A stretch of 64,000 bases of DNA, from positions 30,270 through 94,269 of the forward strand of contig JAAUUT010000006.1 of NCBI GenBank assembly GCA_012031035.1, read 5' to 3'. Below the pieces are notes generated by a model. It saw only the letters and a list, made by a program, of their open reading frames with translations. It was not told the DNA's origin and ran no database searches. Positions 38,083-48,813 of the stretch are shown in pieces; the first letter of the stretch is position 1, and each line of letters begins with the position of its first letter. This stretch comes from Candidatus Altimarinota bacterium. GTDB taxonomy: Bacteria; Cyanobacteriota; Cyanobacteriia; Cyanobacteriales; Microcystaceae. The translations under genes and the position numbers were made by a program.

Positions 38083-39318
38083 TTATTTTTGTATAGCTGA
38101 CTCTAGAATGCTAATTAGCTTCGGCAAGCAAACCTGACTAGAAAAATTTTGTAGAGCATAACTTCGTGCCTGTTGTCCCATCTGATTGAGTTCGTCAGGT
38201 ATTTGGATCGACATTCGGATTGCTTTTGCGATCGCGTCTGGATCTTCTGGGGCAACACAAACACCACACCGAGCCTCTTTAATAATTCTAGCCGTATCTG
38301 ACTCTTCATCGACTGTTGCTAGCACGGTTCGTCCCGACAGCATATAAGCAATTAATTTAGAGGGGACAGACGTTAGAGAACCCGATTTGCGGGTTGGAAG
38401 AATCATTAAATCGGCAGCCGCTTGCACTTCAGAAAACTCTTCTTTAGGCAAAGGATAAAAGAAGCGCAAGTTAGCGAGTTCGTATTTTTGAGCTAAATCT
38501 TCACAAGCTTTTCTACAACTACCATCGCCAGCAATAATAAAAAGAACGTCGGGCAAATCTTGCAGTTTAGTGGCGGCTTCGATAACAAACTCTACTCCTG
38601 CATTAACCCCGATGTTACCAGCATACATAACCAAAAAAGTATCTTCCGAGATGTTCTGCTGGTTTCTAAAATTTCCGATTCGAGAACCCGGTTTGATTTC
38701 TTCATCATCTAACCAGTTATAAACGATATGAACTTTCTGAGGCGGTACTTGACGAGTTTTGCTGTAAAATCGAGCAAAGTTCTCTGAGAGCGTTACTAGC
38801 GTGATTGACTGATGGGCAATCCAGGTATCGAGCGATCTGAGCAGTTGAGGCAACAATCCAGAAGAGGGAAATTTCCCCAATTCTATAGCAGCATCGGGAT
38901 AAATATCTTGTATGTTGATAACCAAAGGGAGCTTTCTTAGAGAACATAAAGCCGTTAAAAATCCAGAAGCAAAAAGCGGCCAAGTATTAGCGTAAACTAG
39001 ATCTGGCTTAATGGAGAGAGCGTTGAGAGTTGAAGCAACACCAAAAGATAAGTTTTCTAATAACCGACTTAACACTGTTGGTTGGGTAGACAACCACGAA
39101 TAAGTGCGGATGAGTTCGTATCCCGCTTCGGTTTGTTCGACTTTTCGCCAAGAACGAGTATAACCAGGGTAGAGTTTGCCTCCCGGTCGGTTAGGAAAAG
39201 CTGTGATTACAGTCACTCGATGACCCTTTTTCACTAAACCAATCGCTAACTGTTCGCTCGTTACTGCTGAGGTTACTGGTTCGGGAGAAAACACGCAACT
39301 AACAATTAAGATGTGCAT
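38083..39318 (-). CDS. GT4 family glycosyltransferase, WcaI/WbuB-like
   Basis: 411 residues from ATG 39318 (an upstream ATG at 39345 adds nine). MHILIVSCVFSPEPVTSAV followed by HRVTVITAFPNRPGGKLYPGY is typical of the WcaI/WbuB group. LVYANTWPLFASGF, MYAGNIGVNAGVEFVIEAA, LMILPTRKSGSLTSVPSKLIAYM (EX7E equivalent changed around PSKLIAYML) and SGRTVLATVDEESDTA follow. It is the only gene of the locus on the opposite strand, convergent with the GT4 gene by nine bases after frame repair. It probably has its own promoter in the 55-bp gap before the divergent GNAT gene. Confidence 0.88.
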   Translation of the reverse strand: MHILIVSCVFSPEPVTSAVTSEQLAIGLVKKGHRVTVITAFPNRPGGKLYPGYTRSWRKVEQTEAGYELIRTYSWLSTQPTVLSRLLENLSFGVASTLNALSIKPDLVYANTWPLFASGFLTALCSLRKLPLVINIQDIYPDAAIELGKFPSSGLLPQLLRSLDTWIAHQSITLVTLSENFARFYSKTRQVPPQKVHIVYNWLDDEEIKPGSRIGNFRNQQNISEDTFLVMYAGNIGVNAGVEFVIEAATKLQDLPDVLFIIAGDGSCRKACEDLAQKYELANLRFFYPLPKEEFSEVQAAADLMILPTRKSGSLTSVPSKLIAYMLSGRTVLATVDEESDTARIIKEARCGVCVAPEDPDAIAKAIRMSIQIPDELNQMGQQARSYALQNFSSQVCLPKLISILESAIQK

Positions 39319-39373
39319 AATAATTTTAAAAATAGCAATAGCCATAACATCCTATCTAGGATAAGGTGAGGAA

Positions 39374-39997
39374 GTGAAGATACAGAGCCGACTAGCCAAC
39401 ATTAATGAAGATTTAGAGGAGATTGTCCGCATCCACATAAATGCCTTTCCAGGCTTTTTTATGACGGCAATGGGTTTATCTTTCTTACGAGAATATTACC
39501 GGACAGTATTGGAATTTCCCCAAAACATTGCTTTGGTAGCTATTGAAGCCGATTGTCCGCAGGATAAGACCCAAACCCATCGCGTAGTGGGTTTTGTTGT
39601 AGGGTTTGGCAATCCACCAGCTTTCTATTCTTTTTACAAAACTAAACGCCTGCGCTTGTTTGCGATAATTTTATGGGCGGTTGCGCGTAATCCGAGCTTA
39701 TTAAGGCGAGTTATCTTAAATTTAAAGCGAATCTCTTCAGTCGAGGGGTCTAATGCTGAGGTTGAACTATCCTCAATCGGAGTCGATACGGATTTTATGA
39801 AACTTGGAGTTGGGCGAGTCTTAGTTCGAGCTTTTTTATCTGCTGCTAGCGAGCGAGGATATCAAAGCGTCTATCTCACAACAGATGCTTGTGAAAACGA
39901 TCGCGTCAACCAATTCTATCAAAAGCAAAACTTTACCCTAGAACGAACTTTTCAGTCAGGGAACCGTCAGATGAATCTCTATCGTATAGTAGTTTAA
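39374..39997 (+). CDS. GNAT family N-acetyltransferase
   Basis: 207 residues, GTG start with GAGG four bases upstream. Residues about 135-185 hold the acetyl-CoA-binding motif A: LSSIGVDTDFMKLGVGRVLVRAFLSAA and the VYLTTDACENDRVNQFYQKQNF strand-helix. It could acetylate an amino sugar made by the aminotransferase 19 bp downstream, a common pairing in polysaccharide loci. The pairing is inference. Confidence 0.85.
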   Translation: MKIQSRLANINEDLEEIVRIHINAFPGFFMTAMGLSFLREYYRTVLEFPQNIALVAIEADCPQDKTQTHRVVGFVVGFGNPPAFYSFYKTKRLRLFAIILWAVARNPSLLRRVILNLKRISSVEGSNAEVELSSIGVDTDFMKLGVGRVLVRAFLSAASERGYQSVYLTTDACENDRVNQFYQKQNFTLERTFQSGNRQMNLYRIVV

Positions 39998-40015
39998 AAT
40001 ATCTTAATAAATAAC

Positions 40016-41167
40016 ATGGGTCAATTCTTGCCTTTTGCTTTGCCAGAAATCGGCGAAGAAGAAATTAATGAAGTTGTTGATTCCTTGAAGTCTGGTTGGC
40101 TGACGACTGGGCCTAAAACAAAACAGTTTGAACAAGATTTTGCTACCTTTATCGGTCGAGAAGTGGATGCGATCGCGGTCAACTCTGCTACCTCTGGATT
40201 GCATCTAGCCCTAGAAGCTTTGGGGATTGGCGTTGGCGATGAAGTAATTACGACTCCCTACACTTTTACCGCTACCGCAGAAGTGATTCGTTACTTAGGC
40301 GCTAATCCTGTCTTTGTCGATATCGACCCCGCGACTTTTAACATCGACTCTGCCAAAATTGAGGCAGCCATTACCTCAAAAACCAAAGCGATTGTTCCCG
40401 TTCATTTCGGCGGTTTAGCTTGTGAAATGCAGCCCATCCTCGACCTTGCTCAAAAATATAATTTAAAAGTCGTTGAAGATGCGGCCCATGCGCTACCGAC
40501 TACTTATCAGAAAAACACAATTGGCAGTTTGGATACCGATGCTACTGTCTACAGCTTCTATGCGACTAAACCGATTGCTACTGGCGAAGGAGGAATGCTC
40601 GTCACTCGCCATCCTGAAATTGCTAAGCGCTGTCGCGTCATGCGCTTGCATGGAATTAGTCGAGATGCTTTTGACCGTTATACCTCGACTAAACCTGCGT
40701 GGCACTATGAGGTCATCGCCCCTGGATTTAAATATAATATGACCGATTTGGCGGCTTCTTTGGGCATTCATCAATTAAAAAAAGCCTGGAAACTCCAGCA
40801 AAAACGAGCCGAAATCGCCAAATACTACGACGAGCATTTAACCGATTTACCGTTATTATTGCCCCCACAAGCTAAAGACGGCGATCTTCACTCATGGCAT
40901 CTCTATGTTATTCGCTTAACGGAAGCGTCGCCGATTAGCCGCGAATCCTTTATCGAACAAATGGCGAATCGAGGTATTGGATGTAGCGTCCATTACATTC
41001 CCCTGCATTTGCACCCCTACTGGCGGGATACTTATCATCTAAAGCCAGAAGATTTTCCTGCCGCTTTATCTGTTTATCAAGGTTCGGTTAGTTTGCCTAT
41101 CTATACGAAAATGACCGAGGCAGATCGAGAAAGTGTTATCAAAGCAGTTAGAGAAATATTAGCGTGA
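40016..41167 (+). CDS. DegT/DnrJ/EryC1/StrS family sugar aminotransferase
   Basis: 383 residues, PLP-dependent, full length. [57 protein letters not shown] and [15 protein letters not shown], where K185 is the likely PLP Schiff-base lysine. [17 protein letters not shown] is the C-terminal substrate motif. Adds an amino group to a nucleotide-activated keto-sugar, using glutamate. Next to a GNAT and a dehydratase-type gene (capD), which suggests an N-acetylated amino sugar in the product. Confidence 0.93.
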   Translation: MGQFLPFALPEIGEEEINEVVDSLKSGWLTTGPKTKQFEQDFATFIGREVDAIAVNSATSGLHLALEALGIGVGDEVITTPYTFTATAEVIRYLGANPVFVDIDPATFNIDSAKIEAAITSKTKAIVPVHFGGLACEMQPILDLAQKYNLKVVEDAAHALPTTYQKNTIGSLDTDATVYSFYATKPIATGEGGMLVTRHPEIAKRCRVMRLHGISRDAFDRYTSTKPAWHYEVIAPGFKYNMTDLAASLGIHQLKKAWKLQQKRAEIAKYYDEHLTDLPLLLPPQAKDGDLHSWHLYVIRLTEASPISRESFIEQMANRGIGCSVHYIPLHLHPYWRDTYHLKPEDFPAALSVYQGSVSLPIYTKMTEADRESVIKAVREILA

Positions 41168-41763
41168 TGTTAGCAAAAAGAGCTTTCGATATATTTTTTT
41201 CGCTGATTGGTATTCTGGTTCTTTTTCCCTTGTTCGTCATTATCGCTTTTTGGATTAAACTAGATTCGCCTGGATCTATTTTTTTTAAACAAATTCGGGT
41301 CGGACGATATGGGCGCGAGTTTAACATTTACAAGTTTCGCAGCATGGTTGCTGAAGCTGAATCAATAGGCAAACAAATTACCGTAGATGGCGATCGCCGT
41401 ATTACGTCTAGCGGTCAATTTCTTAGAAAATATAAACTCGACGAACTCCCTCAACTTTTTAATGTTTTGAAAGGAGATATGAGTTTAGTGGGGCCTCGTC
41501 CTGAAGTTCCTAAGTATGTTGCTCTATACAATTTTGAACAACGTCGGGTGTTAGAAGTTCGTCCGGGAATTACCGATCTAGCTTCTATTCAATTTCGCAA
41601 TGAAAGCGAATTGCTCTCAAGCGTTTCTAATCCAGAAGATTTTTATATTCAAGAAATTATGCCCCAAAAATTAGCCCTTAATATACAATATATTTCTCAG
41701 GCTAGTTTGGGGTTCGATTTATTATTGATTTTGCAAACGCTGTGGCGAACGATCGCAAAATAA
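41167..41763 (+). CDS. Initiating sugar-phosphate transferase (WcaJ/PglC type)
   Basis: 198 residues from ATG 41167, whose first base is the last base of the aminotransferase stop (a GTG at 41164 is also possible). One N-terminal membrane hairpin (FDIFFSLIGILVLFPLFVII), then FFKQIRVGRYGREFNIYKFRSMV, KYKLDELPQLFNVLKGDMSLVGPRPEVP and VRPGITDLASI. This is the catalytic core of bacterial polyprenol-phosphate sugar-1-P transferases, without the extra N-terminal membrane domain of WbaP. It starts repeat-unit synthesis on undecaprenyl phosphate. Confidence 0.93.
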   Translation: MLAKRAFDIFFSLIGILVLFPLFVIIAFWIKLDSPGSIFFKQIRVGRYGREFNIYKFRSMVAEAESIGKQITVDGDRRITSSGQFLRKYKLDELPQLFNVLKGDMSLVGPRPEVPKYVALYNFEQRRVLEVRPGITDLASIQFRNESELLSSVSNPEDFYIQEIMPQKLALNIQYISQASLGFDLLLILQTLWRTIAK

Positions 41764-41879
41764 AAATTTTCACAAGCGCGATCGCTTGAGATTTAAACTT
41801 GACGAAAAAATAATAATAAGTTAGAGTTCCATACAAGATTAAAGGATTTAAATTATTTTTTAGTTAATAAGGAGAAAAA

Positions 41880-42839
41880 ATGAAATTTACCAACATTGAA
41901 AATGTTATTCATGAATTTTATTGCCCTTATCATAAAAACGAAAATTTAACTTTAAAACATCAAGAAAATAATGGCGAATTAATAATATCTAGTGAAAATA
42001 AAAACTACAAAATAATTGATAACATCATCGAGTTTTGTAGCCTAAACGAACTTCAAGAAGAACCGCATAAACTCAGAGAAGTTGAAGGAATTGATAAAGC
42101 TCATAAGCAATATCAAGGAGCGGCATTGGTCGGAAGATGGAATGACTATATCTTACATCTTCGTATGGTGAAATTAAAGTTGCTGATTGAAGAATTATTT
42201 CAAGATGATGTATCAACATTAGTCTTTTTAGGAAGTGGAGCCGGAACTGAAATAACGCAAATTTTAGAGATGGACAAAAACAAAAAAATCAAGAGAGTTT
42301 TAGCTTCCGATATTAGCTTAAACGCCTGTAAGATTTCGGCTCAAAGACTAGAAAAATATGATATTGAGGCAACTATTTTTAGTTCCGATCTAGATTATTG
42401 TCCGGTCAAAAAAAATACTAATTATCCTATCGTCATCATCGATGCACTTCATCACACGCCCGATATGCACAAAAGCATTGAAAAGCTACTAGCTTACGGA
42501 TATAAAAATATATATTTTGTAGAACCCACTAATAATCTAATCATAAAACTTTTAGAAAAGTTTGGACTAGCTAGAAGAATGGAATATTCAGGACTCATCC
42601 CAGGTAGATTGGAAATTGAGAGACTAAAAACAATGGCTAATGAATATCAATACTCTCTAAAAATTAATACTATTTGGGAATTTCCTGCCGATTATTACAG
42701 AAAACTATTTGGGTCGCTGGCTTCAAAGAAAACCGTTGAAAAATTATTTTTATCTACAATCGATGCAATTTCCTACGTAACAAATTTTATCAAATCAGGA
42801 AATTCCTCAATTGTACATTTAAAAAAGAAAAATGTTTAA
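41880..42839 (+). CDS. SAM-dependent methyltransferase with Trm112-like N-terminus
   Basis: 319 residues. FYCPYHKNENLTLKH near the start and the IIDNIIEFCSL segment resemble a Trm112-like small domain, with one Cys changed relative to CPxC. LVFLGSGAGTEITQIL (about 112-127) is SAM motif I; IVIIDALHHTPDMHKSIEKLL and NIYFVEPTNN follow. AAGGAGA lies six bases before the ATG. The +117-bp gap upstream may hold an internal promoter. Acceptor unknown; probably polysaccharide modification. Confidence 0.78.
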   Translation: MKFTNIENVIHEFYCPYHKNENLTLKHQENNGELIISSENKNYKIIDNIIEFCSLNELQEEPHKLREVEGIDKAHKQYQGAALVGRWNDYILHLRMVKLKLLIEELFQDDVSTLVFLGSGAGTEITQILEMDKNKKIKRVLASDISLNACKISAQRLEKYDIEATIFSSDLDYCPVKKNTNYPIVIIDALHHTPDMHKSIEKLLAYGYKNIYFVEPTNNLIIKLLEKFGLARRMEYSGLIPGRLEIERLKTMANEYQYSLKINTIWEFPADYYRKLFGSLASKKTVEKLFLSTIDAISYVTNFIKSGNSSIVHLKKKNV

Positions 42840-42874
42840 AAAATTGGTTTCTCTAAAAATAGAAATTAATCGTT

Positions 42875-45049
42875 ATGTTTAACCGTAGGGCTTTTTTAAC
42901 CTGGCTTAGTTTGGGGAGTATCGCTAGTATTGCTCCAGCGATCGTCAATGCTATTGTTGCCCACGCCAAACGCAACTCAGAATCCGAGGATCCCTCTTCT
43001 CACGCCGCCAAATCCACTAGCTTTCAAGCAATTAAATTTTACGTGGCTGTGAATGGCAATGACGAATGGTCGGGTAGATTAGCAGATCCTAATGATGCCA
43101 AGACCGATGGTCCATTTGCAACGATCGCGAGATCGCTCGATGCGATCCGCCAACTCAAACGCCAGCAAAATGGCTCGCTCAAACAGTCGATTGAAGTTCT
43201 CGTACGCGACGGTACACACTTTCTAACCAAAACACTAGTATTCACGCCCGAAGACTCTGGAACAAAAAACTTTCCCATTACCTATACAGCCTATGAGGAT
43301 GAAAAGCCCGTCATTAGTGGGGGACGACGAATAACAGACTGGACATCAACAACCGTAAACGGCACAAAGCTTTGGGTAGCAGAGATTCCCGAAGTCCGTG
43401 AGGGGAAATGGTTTTTTCATCAGCTATGGGTAAACGGAGAAAGACGGTTTCGCGCCCGCTATCCCAACGAAGGTTACTTATCGGTAGCCGAAGTCCCCGA
43501 TATAACGCCTCAAACAACTTGGAGAACGGGACAGCGACGTTTCCAGTTTCGCGATGATGATTTTAACGATCTTCGGTCGTTAGGTAATATCGCCGATGCA
43601 CAAGCGGTTGTGATGAGTCGGTGGCTCACCTCCCATCTACGAATCGGTAGGGTAGACGAAAGAGAAGGAATTTTTTCGTTTAACCAACCTAGTATCACGC
43701 GCATCGAACCTGGGGATCTTTACTATCTAGAAAACTCATTGGAGTTTTTAGATGCTCCTGGGGAATGGTATCTAGAACGCCAAACAGGTAGACTTTACTA
43801 TCAGCCGATGTCTGATGAAGACATGAATGAGGTAGAGGTCATCGCTCCCGTACTAGCGCCACTGGTTCGCTTAAGCGGACGACCTGGCGAGAAAAAGTTT
43901 GTAGAGTATCTCAACTTTAGGAAATTAAGTTTTGCTCACACTCAGCGCGCTCCCATTTCAAATGGTTACAGAGTGGCAGGGATTGGGGCACCTGCCGAGA
44001 ACCCAATCCTCGGCGACATAATTGGTCGGGGCGTTCGCTTTTGTAATTGGCAAGAATGTAGTATTTCTCACATCGGAAACTATGCGATCGAACTTGCGAA
44101 TGGCTGTCATAACAATCGTATCGATCGCTGTGAAATCTTCGATCTAGGTACTGGTGGGATTAAAATTGGTTCGGTCGATCCATCGGACAGCACGACCTAT
44201 GGAAATGAGATTGTCGATTGTCACATCTATGATGGCGGTCGCATCGTTCATGTCGGTGTTGGCATCTGGATTGGGCAAAGTTACAACAATAACATTACTC
44301 GGAATCACATCCATGATTTCTACTATACGGGAATTTCTGTTGGATGGACTTTTGGTTATAAGCAATCGCAAGCAAAAGGCAATATTGTTGCCTTCAATAA
44401 TGTCCACCATATCGGCCAACTTTCTAATGGAGATGGTCCCATATTAAACGAACTGGCTGGGATTTATACCCTAGGCCCGCAGCCTGGAACTGTAATACGC
44501 TCTAATACCGTTCGCCAAATCGCGGCTCGCCCTTCAGAAGCTTTAAAAGGTGCTGGTTCTGGGATGGGAATTTTTCTCGATGAAGGAACTTCTAATATTG
44601 TTGTAGAAAACAACTTGGTCTACCAAGCCGATATTAGCTTTCACCTGCATTTTGGACGACAGAATATTGTGCGTAACAATATTTTTGCATTCGGAAAAGA
44701 ATATCAGTTTTCCAGGATTCGAGAAGAACCACATCTAAGTGCGATTCTAACGCGCAATATTATCTACTGGAGCGATGCTCAATTATTGATTGGTAAATGG
44801 GGTACTCCAGGCGTAAAATTCGAGCAAAATCTTTACTGGCAGGTCGATGATGGTGAAATTCTTTTCGGCGATTTATCTTGGGATGAATGGAAAGCAAAGG
44901 GAATGGATAACAACTCGCTTGTTGCCGACCCGTTATTTGTCGATGCTGAAGAAGGAAATTTTCGACTGGAATCTGATTCACCAGCTTTTCAACTGGAATT
45001 TCAACCTCTTGCAACCGACCAAGCTCTGAAATCCAGCGCCAAAGATTAA
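42875..45049 (+). CDS. Tat-exported right-handed beta-helix protein
   Basis: 724 residues. MFNRRAFLTWLSLGSIASIA is a twin-arginine signal. The mature part begins FYVAVNGNDEWSGRL...GPFATIARSLDAI, the start of a DUF1565/parallel beta-helix domain, continues with an inserted beta domain (about 150-330), and then has repeated NxI-type rungs (GCHNNRIDRCEIFDLG, YNNNITRNHIHDFYYTG, IVVENNLVYQA). Similar proteins act as polysaccharide lyases, epimerases or GH141-type glycosidases. No catalytic residues can be named safely. Its place in the locus and export suggest it cuts or edits the polysaccharide outside the cytoplasm. Confidence 0.82.
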   Translation: MFNRRAFLTWLSLGSIASIAPAIVNAIVAHAKRNSESEDPSSHAAKSTSFQAIKFYVAVNGNDEWSGRLADPNDAKTDGPFATIARSLDAIRQLKRQQNGSLKQSIEVLVRDGTHFLTKTLVFTPEDSGTKNFPITYTAYEDEKPVISGGRRITDWTSTTVNGTKLWVAEIPEVREGKWFFHQLWVNGERRFRARYPNEGYLSVAEVPDITPQTTWRTGQRRFQFRDDDFNDLRSLGNIADAQAVVMSRWLTSHLRIGRVDEREGIFSFNQPSITRIEPGDLYYLENSLEFLDAPGEWYLERQTGRLYYQPMSDEDMNEVEVIAPVLAPLVRLSGRPGEKKFVEYLNFRKLSFAHTQRAPISNGYRVAGIGAPAENPILGDIIGRGVRFCNWQECSISHIGNYAIELANGCHNNRIDRCEIFDLGTGGIKIGSVDPSDSTTYGNEIVDCHIYDGGRIVHVGVGIWIGQSYNNNITRNHIHDFYYTGISVGWTFGYKQSQAKGNIVAFNNVHHIGQLSNGDGPILNELAGIYTLGPQPGTVIRSNTVRQIAARPSEALKGAGSGMGIFLDEGTSNIVVENNLVYQADISFHLHFGRQNIVRNNIFAFGKEYQFSRIREEPHLSAILTRNIIYWSDAQLLIGKWGTPGVKFEQNLYWQVDDGEILFGDLSWDEWKAKGMDNNSLVADPLFVDAEEGNFRLESDSPAFQLEFQPLATDQALKSSAKD

Positions 45050-45282
45050 AACTAGCTTTAGTTTACTTGTTTTTACCAAGATCGACCCTTGTAACGACAA
45101 GTAAACTGTAAATATTTAATTTTACTTTCTAAACAACCAAATACTTCTTTATACTTAGTTTTTTTAGTTTTATTTTTGAATTGATGATTGATAATTTCAA
45201 GTTAACTCTCTTGCCTGTTTAGCTTTTTTCATGTAACCTCACATGATTATAGGAATTTAATTTTTGTTGTGTGTGGAGTTGT

Positions 45283-47210
45283 ATGCGCAAGCGCTTGCTA
45301 GATTGGCTGTATAGCTTTTATCACTCGCTATCGAGAACCTACAAACGCTGGCTGCTAATGGTACTCGATGCCCTTGTCTGCTTTGTAGCTATAGCGGGTG
45401 CTTTTTCTCTGCGAAATTCGGTACTGCCAACTCCTGCAATTTTTACTTATTCTGGGCAAATAATCTTTCTGATAGCCATTAAGCTATTAGTTTTTCGCCT
45501 CAAAGGATTATATCGTCCTATAGTGCGCTATACCGATCTCGAATTTGTCTCAACAGCAACGCAATCGGTTTTAGCGAGTTCTGGTATTCTGGTTTTTCTT
45601 GCCTACTTACAGGGATTATGGCAGCTACCGCGATCGATTTTACTGATTGATGCCTTACTAACACTAGTCTCGATCATCACTACGAGAATAGCGATTCGTT
45701 CGGTATTCCGCCAACTACATTCCTATGTCAACACCTGTGAAACTTGCCAACAGGTGGTTATCTACGGTGCAGGCGTATCTGGTTCGCAACTCGTTCGCGC
45801 TCTTATCCAAGAACCAACCTATCAAATTGTTGCTTTTGTGGACGATAATCCAGAATTACAGCAACAAGTCATTCAAGGAATTAAGGTCTATCCTCCTACA
45901 GATTTACATAGATTGTGGGCGCAACGTCCGTTTAATACCGTTGTGCTGGCAATGCCAGCTTTAGAAGCGGTCAGGAAACGCGAAATCATCGCCAGACTAG
46001 ATACGCTTCCCGTGAGCGTGAAAACCATCCCTCCAATGAGACAATTGCTGTCGGGGGAAGTTTCGATCAGTCAAATTCGCAGTGTTGATGTAGCCGATTT
46101 GTTAGGAAGGGAAGAAGTTCTTCCTTATCCAGAATTGCTCAAGATTAATGTGGCTGGAAAATCAGTGTTGGTAACGGGTGCAGGCGGATCGATTGGTTCT
46201 GAGTTATGTCGTCAAGTTGCTCAACTATCGCCCAAATGCCTAATTTTATACGAATTCAATGAATTTGCTCTCTACAACATCGAGCTTGAATTAGCCGAAC
46301 ACTATCCCTATCTCAAGCAAGTTGCTTATTTAGGTAATGTCACCGATAAAAACTTTTTTGAGAAAGTCATTAGAAAAACGCCGTCGATACAATCTATCAT
46401 GCGGCAGCTTATAAACACGTTCCTTTGGTTGAAAGTAATGCCGATCGCGGCGTTTATAATAACGTATTTGGAACCTTAACTGCTGCCGAATGCGCGATCG
46501 CTAACTCTGTCAAAAATTTTGTTTTGATCTCTACCGATAAAGCTGTCCGCCCTACTAATATTATGGGGACTAGCAAGCGAGTCGCCGAGCTAATTATACA
46601 AGCGTTCGCCGAACTCCCCAACGTGTCTACTTGCTTCGCGATCGTTCGTTTCGGAAATGTTCTTGATAGTAGTGGCTCGGTGGTTCCCCGCTTTCGCAAA
46701 CAAATTGCCCAAGGGAAACCCATTACTGTCACCCATCCCGATATCACTCGCTATTTTATGTCGATTCCCGAAGCCGTTCGTCTGGTGATGCAAGCGGGCG
46801 CTATGGCAAGTGGCGGAGAGGTTTTTTTACTGGAGATGGGCGAACCCGTGCGAATCTACGATCTCGCCATACAAATGATTCGTTTGAGTGGATTGGAACC
46901 AGGACGAGATATCGAAATTAAATTTACGGGTTTAAGACCTGGAGAAAAGCTTTATGAAGAATTATTAATTGATGGGGAGAATGTTAGACCGACTAAACAC
47001 CCCAAAATCTACTGTGCCAACGAACGAAAAATTAGTTGGGAAATGATGCAATTCTCTCTTGAAGCTCTCTTGACCGCTATTCAAAGTCATAATATTGAAG
47101 AACTTATTGAAATCTTAAAGCGACTAGTTCCAGAATATCAATCTTCCGAACAACGTCGAGCCGAAGTCGTTCTAGATTCTAGGGTTAAACCGGGGACAAC
47201 TATTGTCTGA
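45283..47210 (+). CDS. capD: CapD/FlaA1-type nucleotide-sugar dehydratase/epimerase (frameshifted near 46374)
   Basis: About 643 residues when joined, ATG 45283 with GGAG eight bases upstream (a GTG at 45271 is less likely). Four N-terminal membrane helices (to about 120), a first Rossmann domain (VVIYGAGVSGSQLVRAL), then the SDR domain with VLVTGAGGSIGSELCRQ, STDKAVRPTNIMGTSKRVAE and RFGNVLDSSGSVVPRF. The frame stops at 46479. One extra A in the run 46374-46378 gives IRKNAVDTIYHAAAYKHVPLVE, the normal sequence. UDP-GlcNAc-type 4,6-dehydratase, likely feeding the aminotransferase. Confidence 0.88.
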
Positions 47211-47241
47211 ATAATACAAAATCAATTTTTGAAAGACTCTT

Positions 47242-47913
47242 ATGAACTCTCACCCTAAAAACCAAGCCCCTATCTGGCATCTTGATAAAATTATTTTTGC
47301 GATCGCATCTGTCTATCTGACTTTGGTAATTATCTGGCTGGCTAGCAAAAATCGACTGTGGATTCCTTTGATTTCTCAACTGCCAGCCCCGACAAATCCT
47401 AAGAAAACAGCTATTTCCCCATCTGATGCTGAATTTATTGCCTATTTAGAGCGATCGCTACAACTAATCGATCGCTCCCAAACACAAATTGCACGAGAAC
47501 AACCCACCGCCACTGTTCCACCTCCGCCAACAGTCGCCCCTCCACCGCCTCAGACAACTCAAACCATTATTGAAAAAGTATACGTTCCTGTATATCCGCC
47601 CAGCCAACCGCCAGTAGCTACCGCGCCCGCTCCCCAGCCCAAACCTGCTACGTTGCCTCCTCCACCACCCGCAACCGTCGCCCAATCGACCCCCCAGGCT
47701 GGGGCTAATCCTAAAAGTTTAACGCTGGTGGGTCTACTCGAAGCAGGCGATCGCGCTTATGCTTTATTTGACATCCAAGGAACCACCCAACGCTTTGAGC
47801 CTGGAGAAGCACTAGGGGGAAGCGGTTGGACGCTCATGAACGTCCAAAATCAACAGGCGATCGTTTATGGAAATGGTCAGACTCGCTCTTTGGGCGTAGG
47901 ACAAGGATTTTAA
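47242..47913 (+). CDS. Proline-rich membrane-anchored protein with PilP/GspC-like C-terminus
   Basis: 223 residues. One membrane span (about 15-35), a long Pro/Thr/Gln-rich linker (about 85-155), and a compact C-terminal domain (about 155-223: LTLVGLLEAGDRAYALFDI ... RSLGVGQGF). That domain resembles the small beta domains of type II secretion GspC and pilus PilP proteins. It ends the exopolysaccharide locus, 31 bp after capD. It may be a periplasmic accessory protein. The similarity is structural impression only. Confidence 0.6.
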   Translation: MNSHPKNQAPIWHLDKIIFAIASVYLTLVIIWLASKNRLWIPLISQLPAPTNPKKTAISPSDAEFIAYLERSLQLIDRSQTQIAREQPTATVPPPPTVAPPPPQTTQTIIEKVYVPVYPPSQPPVATAPAPQPKPATLPPPPPATVAQSTPQAGANPKSLTLVGLLEAGDRAYALFDIQGTTQRFEPGEALGGSGWTLMNVQNQQAIVYGNGQTRSLGVGQGF

Positions 47914-47941
47914 CCCGATCTAAATGACAAATTTAAATAAA

Positions 47942-48813
47942 CCCTCTTTTGTTAAGTTAGGGAAGTAAGTTATTTGTTAACATGCGATCGCGAATAAAGG
48001 AGAAATCGTCAAAGCTTTTAGAACAGAAAAATCTCGAAACTCATTCATAACATCAATCAACTTGAGAAAACATCGTCGAAAGTCTGGAATTTTAAAGAGT
48101 TGCAACCAAGGTTTGATTAAACAGTAAAAGATGTAAGGTTGAATAATCAACCTTAAGTTGTTTAAAGCACTTTTCCATGTTGTTCCCGGCTCCCACTCTT
48201 AGATATTGACTAAATTGTGCGGTTGAGGAGAAAAACGCGCCAGATTTATTGGTAGTAGATTGCGGAGATTGAACCGTTTCTAAGTGAAAATAATGGGCTT
48301 GGATACTAACCAAAAGATAAGTACTCATAACAATTTCCCACCATCGCTCAATGCTGGCGTAATCAGTTAGGCGATAATCAGCCCATCCTAATTCATTTTT
48401 AACTTGTTTAAAACCATACTCAATCCAATTTCTCAAACTATATAAAGGGGCAACCGTTAAAGTAATATTTCCTTCTAAATTGGTCATAATGTACCAACTT
48501 TCATCTCCTTTTGGGTCGGGTACATTGCGTTTAGAGATTTGATAATGTGGTGTAATCCTTGACCATCTTTTAAGCCTACTGCCCTGGCAATTAGGGGTAG
48601 AGATTTTCGAGGGATTTCTGATAACATTCCCAAATGCAAATATTTGAAATACTCAAAATTGCTCACCTTGTTAAATAAACTACGATAAATCCAACAATAA
48701 TGGTCAACAAAGGCAACTGTTGGTGTAGCATCTCTGGGGGGAGTTACCATAATTAACGACTCTACTAGTTTTGGTCAACTCTCTATTTTACTCCCTAACT
48801 TAACAAAAGAGGG
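47942..48813. mobile_element. IS701-like insertion sequence remnant (872 bp)
   Basis: Perfect terminal inverted repeats of 22 bp (CCCTCTTTTGTTAAG inward at 47942-47963 and its complement at 48792-48813) bound a degenerate transposase. No clear target duplication is seen. A full IS of this type is about 1.4 kb, so some 500 bp from the middle is missing. It lies between the exopolysaccharide locus and a sulfotransferase gene. Confidence 0.8.
48092..48750 (-). pseudogene. Internally deleted IS701-family transposase
   Basis: Two open pieces overlap by four bases. The N-terminal piece (48750-48484) has LGMLSEIPRKSLPLIARAVGL and the C-terminal piece (48487-48092) has WIEYGFKQVKNELGWADYRL and TDYASIERWWEIVMSTYLLV, both typical of the family. 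The central part with the first catalytic aspartates is absent and the two pieces are in different frames. Non-functional; the element could move only with a transposase supplied from elsewhere. Confidence 0.8.

Noticed and set aside
44154..44447. 97-codon frame within the beta-helix gene
   Set aside because: It is a +1 frame shadow of the beta-helix repeats, which are conserved in the main frame.
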